A stretch of DNA of 64,000 nt from contig NC_134368.1 in the NCBI RefSeq assembly GCF_035582795.1, positions 28,394,501 through 28,458,500 on the forward strand. The letters are read 5' to 3'. This DNA comes from Mycteria americana (lineage: Eukaryota > Chordata > Aves > Ciconiiformes > Ciconiidae). Below are positions 53,262-64,000 of the stretch, piece after piece; position 1 is the stretch's first letter; every line of letters starts with the position of its first letter. Made by a program: the position numbers and the translations under genes. Below the pieces are notes generated by a model. The model was not told the origin of the DNA, ran no database searches, and saw only the letters and a program-made list of their open reading frames with translations.

Positions 53262-56200
53262 AATCCATTTGTAGTATACTTCTGCTGGTTTGATCGTTGG
53301 AGCTGAGGTCACTTAGCTCTTAAACTTAGGTCACTGACTGTAACATGAACTGTGAAATACATTTTTTACATTCTTTACAGAGAGATTTGTAGTCTGCAAA
53401 ACTTATCGTATTATCAGCCCTTTGGATGTGAAGTCTTCCCTTTTTCTATGGGGGATCATCAGCATTAGTATGTGTTTCTGGTCACAGAGTTCTGAGTCAC
53501 GCCCCCAAGATTATGGCAGAATGAAACTTAACCTTCAGATTGTTGAGTAGCTGCAGTTTAAAAAAATCAGTGAGAATAAAGATTTTGTGATGTGGACTAG
53601 CCCAAGGCCATTCCACTTAGCACTTCCCTGAAAAGTCGCTATGGCCAAATTCTGGCCTGAATTCTAAGTCACAACAGAGGAACAGAAACATTTCTTAAAA
53701 GTCCCATGAGTCAGCTTTCTCTTTTAGTACTGCTTCATGTTCGGTACTAAATTAATGTTGTTAAACAAAGTTACATAAACATTTATCATCATAGATGTTG
53801 ATAATCATTGTCTTACTATCTCAGAGCTTGATGATCCTCCATATCACAGCAGATCCCACAGTGATCAAGTGAGAACACCAGATAACTTTATAAATTACAT
53901 AGAAAGCCATTGTGGATGAGATTTCTGCATTTTCAGCTTAGTAACTGTTATGGTTCAAGAGCTACCCTGGTGCGAATGCTTGAGGGCCACTGGTCTGTGC
54001 CCAGACAACCCAGGCACTGTGTATACCTTTGTTATTTTTGGTGTGTTTCCCCAACATAAGCTCAAGAGAATTAGTCACTGGTTAGTCTGAATGGACTGTG
54101 GGCTATGGATATATTCCCTTTGGATATATTCCAGTTTGAAAATGCATTAGCATTCATGCACTTCCGCAGAGTACTTTTGAACAGGGTGCTTCAGTGGGCC
54201 ACCTTCTTCTGCTTACATTGACGTTGCACATCTTCCTCCTGTTGCTGCTGTCAGTCTGTACTAGCACAAGCAGTACAGAGGTTTAGCAGCTTGTTGAAAT
54301 TGGCATTGGCTAGAAAAGGCTTCCATGGTAGGTATTTCATCCTGCTCAAACTGCTTTAACAAATGTTAAGCCATGGCACTTTTTGCTTGTTGCCTCATTC
54401 CTTGTAAAGCTGTGCTGGCTGGGGTTTGGGTAAGTGCAGCTGGCTTTACTAGTGGCTGCTTACTCTGGTGGGGGACCCCATTTCCCTTCCCTTTTCCCAT
54501 ACAACCTTGCTTAATTTGTCTGTGATGGGAAACTCAGCTTTCCTTTCAGTGTTTTGGGCACAGCACAACTGTGGTATAAAGCAGGATAGCTACAGCTGCA
54601 CAAAGCTGTACAGCTGCACAGCTGCACAAAGCTACAGCTGCAAAAAAGCCCTTTCTGATAACATCGGTGCTTCCTGATGCCTTATTTCCCTCACCTGAGT
54701 CAACAGAAAACAACCTTTCCTCCCCCTCCATTCCACTTGCTATATCTAGAGGTGGTAGCTGGTGCTGAAGAGTTGGACAAGTTGGGCTTACTTATCTTTT
54801 TGAACATTTGAATCTAAAGGACTTATGCATATTCTATGAGCTATTGAATGTGCAGGCTTGAATGTGCTTGTAAGATCCTACTGCTCCTACAGCTTCTACA
54901 GTGAGGCTCAGAGGGAGCGTCTGGATCTTCTGCATAACATGAGAGAGATTAAATTTTCTACAGAGGCCATCCACAATGCTTAGCAGTACCCCAGCTATAA
55001 AATTATGAATTGCAGATGTGCTTAACTTATTACTGCATGGGTAAGAAAAAAATAAAGAAAATACAGTTCCGTTCCTTTATTTAATACCATCATGTAACCT
55101 CCATTTCTGGCTAATATGGCAGTCTAGACTGGTGTGATAGGGAACGAAATATAGCATAAAGCAGAATACTGATGCTTAGAATGCCATAATTTCTGATGCA
55201 TGAAAACTTACTTTTTTTAGTTGTTAACATGCTATGGATCTAGGGAGTGAGCTCATTCACAGTAGTGAATACCGCACTTAAGACGGCATAAGCAAACTTG
55301 CCCTTGAGGGAAATTACTATTGAAGAAAATGCCAGTGTATTTGTGATACTGTAATTCCACAGTCTTCAACCTGGAAAAGACAGTTTGCTTGATGAAATAG
55401 TCCATGTAACCATTCTTCCACTGAAGCACTACATGGCCAAATTACTATAACTTGTCAAAGTATGTTAAACATTTTCAGTGAAACTGAATTCTTCATTGAT
55501 CTGGAATAAGGGTTTGAAGCTGGTTTTCCCACCTCTCAGGCAATCGGAAAGAGACTTCTCTTCAGAGTAAGACAAATACACTCAATTCAGTTTCTTTCCT
55601 GATTTATCTCCATGCAAGAAACCTAGAGAGACTGTCCTAGCCTAGGCATGACCCTTCTAACAGAGGCACTTAACAAGCAAAGATGAGGCAAAACCTCCTT
55701 AGTTTTCTTTTTAGAAGGAGAAATGATGAAAGCAACAGGTCACGTTTTGTAGAATCTTTTTTCCAAAGGGTTTTTATGGGAGACTAGAAAATAAAATAAA
55801 ACACAGGACATGTAATGCTCACAAATAGAACATTCTTCAGGCACTATATATTTTCAAGAAACCTATGACAAATTTCCAGTACTAGAAAAGTTCTTTTTTT
55901 CCTCTGTCATCAACTGAATTACCAGCTTTTTCTCTCCAGCTATATTTTCCTTGTAGCAGCCTGCATGAAAAATGCTGTATGACACTTTCTGGTATAAGAA
56001 CTGTATCAGACAGCTAGTAATACAACTTTTAAGCCAGTCTGAGAACAGACACGGATTGCAGCTCTGTTCTGATTTACACCAGCATTGCATCTTTACTTTC
56101 AAGGAGTTAGCAGCGATCTCCCCTGATATGACAAATAAGACTCATTCAGCTGCATCTTTGTACAGGAAACTTTCTATTTCTCAATGCATCAAGCTCTGCT

Positions 56201-57073
56201 CCTCTTGTTTCTGGCCCTCGTTGCCCCTCTGAGATAAGGATCCAAGTAGACGTTCTCTGGCTGACGGTTCAGCATATTAACATATATGAAAGCAAGTATC
56301 AGAGAGCGACATAATCCTTAGGCTGTCTGCTCTGCAAAATAATCTTTTTGATCCTGAGAAAGAGAATGGTTTGGAGTTCTCAGTCCTGTAGCTCGCAGCA
56401 TGCTTTCCAGTGGGCTACATATCCCCCATACTGATATGCTACAGCCATCAGGTGGCTTGGCTTTACCAGGATTCACATCGTAGGACATGACATGATGCAA
56501 CTCATTCTCTGATTTTTCTATGAATTTAATTTTTCATTTCCTTTTTTTCATGGGCTCTAGCAACTGGTTACTTTCATGAAAAAGAACTGAAAGGTAGAAA
56601 CTGAAATGCTGCAGGGAACTGGCTTACACATCAGGGCCATCTGAGGTCATGTGTACTTGAAATTTCATGGATAACCACAGGCCCTCCCATGGCAAAGGCT
56701 CCTTCTGACTGACAAATAAAGGTATCGTTTCAGGTACAAGCAACAAAGACTCTGTGACTATTGCTCTGGAGATGGTATGTATCACTCTAAATAACAGGCT
56801 AGACAAATATAATGTTGCAGTATATAATGACCTGCAGAATACGTATGCTTTGGTGACCTCATGATAATTTTGAAAGGAGAAAACTTTTGAACTAACTTTG
56901 CCTAACTAGAGAAACTTAAAAAGAAACAAAAAAAGTGTTTAGAACGCAGGGGGAAAGGAAGCAGAGTAAGACAGAAAATACTAGACTGCTATGGATAACA
57001 TTTTCTGGCTAATTTTTAGAAAGGAAGCAACTGCCCATTGTGAGGCAGAGAAAGAAGTATATAAGTACTTTCT
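53262..57073. other. 3' flank of GRXCR1, no recognised gene
   Basis: AT-rich unique sequence after the polyadenylation signal. Apart from the CAGCTG-containing tandem tract at 54.6 kb I see no gene, RNA or transposon. Confidence 0.6.
54593..54640. repeat. degenerate tandem tract with four CAGCTG E-boxes
   Basis: Imperfect repeats of ACAGCTGCACAAAGCT place CAGCTG at 54593, 54611, 54619 and 54635. The tract is simple-sequence-like. CAGCTG is also the core site of several bHLH factors, so a regulatory role is possible but not shown. Confidence 0.7.
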
Positions 57074-57661
57074 TGTCATGGTTTAACCCCAGCTGGCAAC
57101 TAAGCCCCACACAGCTGCTCGCTCACTCCCGGTGGGATGGGGGAGAGAATCAGAAGGGTAAAAGTGAGAAAACTCGTGGGTTGAGATAAAGACAGTTTAA
57201 TAGGGAAAGCAAAAGCCACGCGTGCAAGCAAAGCAAAACAAGGAATTCATTCACTGCTTCCCATGGTCAGGCAGGTGTTCAGCCATCTCCAGGAAAGCAG
57301 GGCTCCAGCACGCGTAATGGTTACTTGGGAAGACAAACGCCATCACTCCAAATGTCCCCCCTTCCTTCTTCTTCCCCAGCTTTATATGCTGAGCATGACG
57401 CCATATGGTATGGAATAGCCCTTTGGCCAGTTGGGGTCAGCTGTCCCAGCTGTGTCCCCTCCCAGCTTCTTGTGCACCCCCAGCCTACTTGCTGGTGGGG
57501 TGGGGTGAGAGGCAGAAAAGGCCTTGACTGTGTGTAAGCACTGCTCAGCAATACCAAAAACATCTCTGTATTATCAACACTGTTTCAGCACAAATCCAAA
57601 ACACAGCCCCATACTAGCTACTGTGAAGAAAATTAATTCTATCCCAGCCAAAACCAGCACA
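57074..57661 (+). mobile_element. solo LTR of an avian endogenous retrovirus
   Basis: A 588-bp LTR of the same family and orientation as the copy at 23.5 kb. It begins TGTCATGGTTTAACCCCAGC and ends AAAACCAGCACA. It is flanked by a perfect 5-bp target duplication TTTCT (57069-57073 and 57662-57666). It retains the TTTATAT box near 57381. Its CRE-like site has decayed to TGACGCCA. The middle portion (about 57240-57340) differs completely from the other copy, suggesting a different subfamily or local rearrangement. No internal viral genes adjoin it. Confidence 0.93.
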
Positions 57662-57666
57662 TTTCT

Positions 57667-60600
57667 AAAACAAAATCAAATGCCGATGTGAATTCAACTG
57701 AATTAGCAACTGAGTTCATACCTGGCACAAGATCTTTGCAGAAGTCAGGTGCCTGTTCAGCATCTACATGCATTCACTCATGTGAGTTCAGACCCATCTG
57801 AGATGAACAAGTACTCTGAGAAGCTGTGTATGTGAATTTTCAGTGACCAGATGGTGGTTAGGAGCATCTTTTGAGCTTTCTTTTCTCCCTGCTTGCCTGA
57901 AGTTTGCTTCAAGGCTACAATAGCAGGTTTTCCTCTACAAGTTTTGACCTAAAACCTTCTTCTTCTCTTCCTGTTATTAATATTGATCTGATTAATTTCA
58001 AGAAAGGGATGAATGTCCTTAAAGCATTTGTACTTCTTTCCAAGTAAAAAACCATGTCATACTGAATAAAATAATCATATCTTAAATTTCAACAGAAGAT
58101 GACACATTGACAAACCTACATGTACTTTCATTTTATGTAGTCTCAGGATGGAATCTGAGCTTATGACTGGTCTTCTCTGTAGAGCGTTTTACTGTTCATA
58201 AAAGTAGAATGCAAGTAAACTTGTTACTTTAAATAGAGAGGGCCCCTTTAAGCAGGGTTTTCATCCTCCTCACTTTGTTTTCTTTGTAATAACATTGGAG
58301 TATTTCGGAGTAACACATTTCTCACTTGCATTGTTTAAGAGCCTAGAGATTATGAATTTTATTTAATATTACACTACTTAATAAATATTTTGGGGTTTGC
58401 TATGTTGGGGAGTAGCTTACTCTTTTAACACACCAATGGGCATCATTTCCTGTGGGAAAAATCCAGCCATTTTTAATAAGAAATAGTACGCCTGGGAGCT
58501 GATTTCCATTAAATCTCTGGTTGTTTCCTTGATCTACTATTTCTAAAGACACATAAAACCAGATAGACTGTCTTACCTGTCAGCAGCCTACTGCAATAAA
58601 ATATTTTATATTAATTTGGAATGATGAGAGTTTCTGCAGGTAATGCTGCATAGACGAGCTTGGCCTTTTAATTCATATCTAAAAAACTATATCGGACATA
58701 GAGCTTACTGACCTCCATACCTGATTCTAAAATTTGGTGATCTCAAACACAGTCCTTTCAAGTCAATGAGAATCGTTCTAGTGATTTAAATGCTTGTTTG
58801 ATTGGGTCTAGCCTATCTTCCCTTTACAAGTGAAGTACTGTGAAATACAGTTACCAGTTAACGCTATGTAGTGTATAGCATAAATGCCTCTTTTAAAATA
58901 AGAATGCAGTGTGTCTCAAGGCCTTCCAAGAGGTTCACTCATTCTGTGAGTTAATTTGCTCCACCTGGGAACTCATAATTATGAATGAAAAGAACCTGAT
59001 AGGTCTTGAAACAAGAGAAGTGAATTCTGCTGTAAGTAAACATGTATTAGAAGAAAACTTACTATGTTTGAATTCAGTGTCATGTGAAAAAAGTAACAAC
59101 AAATTCTTGAGAGGTTTGGTTTTTTATTAATGAAAATAAGAAATGAATTTTACTGAGCTGAGTTTTACAATTTTTGTAAGTAAATACATAACAGAAGACA
59201 CTTCAGGTACTTTTCCTAGCTATTGCCTTTGTATTATTACATTAAAATTAATTTTATTCACTTAGCCTGAGATACATTGTTTAACCACAAAATTATTCAC
59301 AGGAAATATTTATGCCCTAAATAATTTAGTAAGGAGAATAATTTAGATTGCTTAGCTTACCTTAAATAATTTAGAGATGATAGTAAAGGGTATTGGAATC
59401 AACAATAATTTGAAAAGTAAAAATTATTAGAAATAAATCTTTATGTTTAATCCTATTTTTCTTTCTTCTTGGTTTAATTTGCTTAGGGGTGATGAATCAG
59501 GAAATAATTGCATTAGAAGGAAATGGCTGTGAAAAAAACTTGCAGTTTAAGCTTCTTCTAGCTTATCAGCTCTACTTTGAAAAATTGGTTTCAAATGAGT
59601 GAAAAGATTTATGAAGTCAATTAAGTTTTCCACTCAAGAAAAGCCACACTGCAATAAGACTCTGTTTCTCTTTGAGGCCTCATATTTTTTCCACTGATGG
59701 AAGGATCATCTTATTGAAAACAAAGGTTTATTTAACAGAAACAACCCAACAATTGGACACTAAGTACAACAAAGATCATTATCCTTTAGTGACCTGAAAT
59801 TTGAAAGTAAATAAAAGAAATATGCTGCAGGGTAATGCCCTCTGGTAGCTGACAGGGAGTTATATTTTGACCTGGAGAAAAAAACTTGTTGTGACTTACA
59901 CACAACGAGCAAGGGTTATATGACCAGTCGGAAGGGTTGACTACAAGTTGTTATTTTTATTATTGATCGTGGTTAGTTCAAAGTAGGCAAATAATGATCT
60001 ATAGAGAATCACCAAATGTCATCATTTAAATGTGAACACTCATGAAATTACCACTTAAAAGTGCCTATTTTACTTTATAGGATTAAATCTGGTGGATGCA
60101 TTCTTGTCTGTCCAATACAGGAGAAACTAATTTCTGATCTCAGGTCAGGTAGATTATAAATGATTGAGGATGACAAAACTACGAAGCATCATGTAAAGCT
60201 GAGTACTCTCTGAGCTAACTCCCAGTACCAACTTCATACTGCTACCTCTGTTTGGGGCTCTGCCCCTGATTTGGGCCAATGTCTGAGACTTTGAAGAACA
60301 TCTAGACTCTGTCTTATCCCCAGATTAATTTTCCCCATCTCATGACAAGTGGGAATAGCACACAGTAGGACAGAGGTGTTGTACTCCAACAAAAAGCCTC
60401 CAGACATGTGGGATGATATATTTATATTAAACCTATGCATTAATAGAGCTCCACTGGCAATGAGTGCTTTATACTGCCTCAGGGATCTAATCAGACAGAC
60501 AGGATGTAAGATCAGTACCTCAGTCTGCAAAATTAAAGAATTCAGTAAAAACTTGTAATTTTTTTGTTAAATATAAGCACAAAAATAATAAACACTCATC

Positions 60601-63400
60601 ATCATTACTCATATATTTGAGATATTGCAATAATTTTTTTTAGTATTACAGGAAAATCATGCTGCCTCTCATTACAGCTTGATGGTAATAGCTGATGCTG
60701 GTATGTTTTCCCTTTCATCATAATCACAGAATAAAATTTACTAGAATACTATCAAACAAAAAATTTGTACTTTTAAACATATGTAGAATATTATTATTAT
60801 TATACCCTCCATCAGTTAAGATCTCAGGAGAAGCAAGAATAACTAAAGCAAGATTAACAGACAAACGTATCAGAAAGTTCAGTCTGCAATCCTCTTCTTC
60901 AGTGTTTTAGAGAGACCCATTAACATGTTTTCTGCGGGATGCAGAGTTTCACAACGGGGCTCCTTGCCATTTGATGTCATATTCTTGCCATACCCCCAAC
61001 AGTGCACACAGTGCACCGAGACTACTGACTGGTGCTGCGCTGCCTTTTTCCATGTTCCACATTCTTTTACCAGTTTGGGACATAATAATCCTAAATTTGT
61101 CAGTCTTTTCTCACATTCTCAACCAAATGTTCACATCCTGTATCAAAGACAAGTTAACAATAAAATCCTCTCCTCTTTTTATAGCCACCATATCTGATCT
61201 TCCAGGACATACTTCATGAACAATATGGTTCGAAAAACCCTATAATATTTTTCCGCATTTATTCTCCACTCCTTTATCAGGTCTATGATAGCAATAAGTC
61301 TTTCCTATTGCAGCCTGTACTTCTTGCAGAGCATCTAATGCTCAGTAATGCCAAATATGTCATGCCGCACTTTACGCTTACCTTCAGCCAACTTGGTATA
61401 TCTACTTATTGGAGGATTTATAGCCTCAGGGCCTAGCCACAAATCCTATTGTCCTGTCTTGGAGCTTTCCTACCATCTGTCTTTGCTGTACTATAACTTA
61501 TGGTCCAGAATACCTTGCTATACCATAACTTGGTTTTAGAATTTGATCCCAGATTCACTCATTTCATCTTCTCTCCATCAAGCAGTTTACCCATCCCGCT
61601 TAATAGAGGTAGTTTATTCCACCCTCTTCTCCTAAATTCTCAGCTGGTGTCAGCCTTTGTCCCCCACTCCTCCTGACAGCCACCTTGAGTGGGGCTGTTA
61701 ACCTTCTGGAACCAACTGCCTCCATCCAATGTACACCTGCAGAGAAACAGCAGAAAGCCAAAGCAGTTAAATTTTTTTTTTTTTTTGCTTAACTTCATAG
61801 TGAGCTTTCTTTTCAAGAGTTTTACTAAATCCCCAAAGCACTTTTTTCCCAACATGGCATTTCATATTGGTAATAACAGTAATAATTGCAAACTGGTAAA
61901 GGATTTCTTGGCTGTGAATCTGAAAGTGTTTCATAAACAGCAAAGATCAGCACAGCAATTCTGAATGGTAAGTCAGATTTAACATCTCTGTTTTAACATC
62001 CCTTCTTGCCTAAGAGGCACTGGGGGAGAGAAGATTAAACAGTCTCCAGACAAAACCGATCTTTGCTGATGCCCAGATTCATGTAGATGTTATCAGGCAG
62101 AAATTGGAATACACTAAGTCTTCTCCCCCTAAAAAAAATTCTTTGAAGTATTTCCCCCCTTTTTTTTAAGTATAAAGTTTTTCCAAAAGCTTTGTATCTG
62201 AAAAACTAGCAATTTCTGACTTTCCTTCTTTCCTTCCTCTAGATACCTAGAAATAATTAAATTATTAAACATAGCTATAATATGCCTGTTTTAACTTCTT
62301 AAATCTGATTGTGTATAAAAATCAAGTATGTTGTAAAGTAAATTGAAAAGCTAAGCTTTCCGTTGTAAATTTGTTACCTAACACTGAGCAGCAGATTCAC
62401 CATGTCATCACTGTTCCTTAGAGATAGATGTCAATAGTGACATGCTAGTAGCAAGTTTGGTAATATTTTTTTATCTTTGTCAGTGTTTGATTCTCTGACA
62501 TTAAAATTCTATTAATATTTTCAGCAGTCATTACATTCTGAGTATTTTTTACATGATAGCTCAAAAGGATCATTTCATAACTGCAGGAGCAAGGATTTAT
62601 GTTTCATACTAAGAGAGGTTGTCACAAGTTTTTGGAAAACTTTTTCAGTTTTGAGCATTTGTGCTTAGTGATACTTTGTTCTCCTGTAAGCTGCAATTGA
62701 AACTGGCTGTACATATTTTGTCATTTCACACAGAGATATAAGAATTTTTAAGTGCTGTTTCTATTGCCCAAATACTGGAAAATGTCTTATCCATGAAGGA
62801 CCACTATTACCTTAATTGCAAGAGAAAGAGCTTAATGATGACACATGCATCAGCTGGATACTTGATCTAATTAAAGGAAAAATAACAACCACCCTTCATG
62901 GATGAAATAGTTTATGTGTTTTGCTATTAAATGAACTCAATCAAATTAAGATTATTGGCTAACTATGTTTTACCTTCCTACTCTCATGCACTTTTGTTCT
63001 AGAACTTGATATGTGTGGAATCTGTTCAGAATGTTTTCTTTCATTTGAAGGGAGATTATGAAAAAATAGAAGTAGTATTTACCACAAGTGACATCAGTTA
63101 TTGGCTAAAAACCCACATAGCTGAAAACAAAACTCGGAATAATAAAGCCCCATTTTCCTTCCTTTGTTTCTGAAGAAAATAGTACAAACCCTTGTCCCAT
63201 TGTCCTCAGCAACTTGCTTTGCTAGTCTCATGGTGCCATGTAGCATCCTTATTTTTATTGCAAAATTCTCAGAGGTGGGCCCAAAGCTGTGTTTGGAAGA
63301 ACCCTTTCCTGGCACAATACTTAGGACTTGCTCTAGACTTTACCAGACCAGACCAGTTCACATTCTTTGTTAGCACTTTCAGTCCTGCCTGAGACATGGT
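57667..63400. other. distal 3' flank, nothing identified
   Basis: AT-rich unique sequence with poly(T) runs (for example near 61770-61786). Open frames are short and unrecognised. No transposon of a family I know stands out. Confidence 0.55.
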
Positions 63401-63410
63401 GAAAGGCTAC

Positions 63411-63488
63411 AGCACTTCAGCAGCGGCTTTGGATGTCGCGTTATGCCCCACGTGCGACCGTGCCTTCTCCAGCCGGCTTGTGGGATGA
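63411..63488 (+). pseudogene. short Cys-rich (CxxC) frame fragment, unrecognised
   Basis: A GC-richer patch reads in one frame as a peptide containing ALCPTCDRAFSSRLVG followed by TGA at 63486-63488. CxxC-x3-F-x-S-R is reminiscent of C2H2-type finger tails seen at the ends of some retrotransposon proteins, but the histidines are absent. A perfect CACGTG E-box (63449-63454) and a CAG|GTGAGTG donor-like site at 63494-63503 lie in the same patch. It may be a transposon relic, a first-exon region or chance. Confidence 0.2.
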
Positions 63489-64000
63489 CGCAGCAGGTGA
63501 GTGTCTTGGATGCTGTAGCACCTATTGCTACTGCTCCTAATGTACCTCCATGAAGTGGCCAAAATCTGTGCCATAACTAGGAAAACACGTCAGGCCTTAG
63601 ATAAGGCTTCTGCATTTCACAAAATAAACCTAACTACCTGTTATGTTACTCAACCCAAACATGATTACCATGATTTTTTGTTAAAGTTTTGAAGGAACTT
63701 CTTTTAGCATTTTACTTTATATGATCTGTTTTAAGCTTAGAAATTCTTACTGGTAAGTGTGTATAGACCAACAGCTAATACAAAGTATTTCAAATAAGAT
63801 ACAAACATTTCTGTTCACACCTAAAAATACAAAGGAAATTTAAAAGCTATCTTAAGCATTCTGTTTAGAATGAGAGACTGGATGTCTTCAGTTACATTTT
63901 CTCGGTAACAACTTCTTCATTTCAGAAAAATCTGTGCAGAAGAACATTGTTGTCTGTACAAAAGGTACATTTGATCAGCAGCAGTGTTTATATTTAGTAA

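Overview
This is vertebrate genomic DNA, almost certainly from a bird. It is AT-rich and intron-dominated. Its recognisable interspersed repeats are CR1 LINE 3' ends (with the avian-type terminal ATTCTRTG-like repeats) and a family of roughly 560-590 bp endogenous-retrovirus solo LTRs common in bird genomes. No prokaryotic gene, operon, CRISPR array or rRNA/tRNA gene is visible.

The one confidently identified gene is GRXCR1 (glutaredoxin and cysteine-rich domain containing 1) on the + strand. It has four coding exons at 10371-10766, 41822-42061, 49674-49739 and 52982-53161, all joined at phase 0. They encode a 293-residue protein with an N-terminal extension, a glutaredoxin-like domain and a C-terminal DnaJ-type CxxC cysteine-rich domain. 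From established knowledge, GRXCR1 acts in stereocilia of inner-ear hair cells and is a deafness locus in mammals (human DFNB25, mouse pirouette). The three introns are 31.1, 7.6 and 3.2 kb. A polyadenylation signal lies about 95 bp after the stop codon.

Layout. 1-10370 is upstream flank. It has an unrecognised but exon-like minus-strand block (731-904), a perfect 25-bp palindrome (4060-4084), a CR1 3' end (5222-5686), and a long minus-strand open frame (9361-9987) overlapping a possible TATA box just upstream of GRXCR1. 10371-53161 is the GRXCR1 transcription unit. Intron 1 carries a GC-rich 15-bp minisatellite (14680-14826), several small tandem duplications and a CR1 element split by a solo LTR (23095-24522). 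53262-64000 is 3' flank, with a second solo LTR (57074-57661), a CAGCTG cluster (54593-54640) and a short Cys-rich frame at the far end.

No clearly new biological system was found. The best lead for something unannotated is the 174-nt phase-0 candidate exon at 731-904 on the minus strand. It has a coding-like codon pattern, a canonical donor and a plausible branch point.
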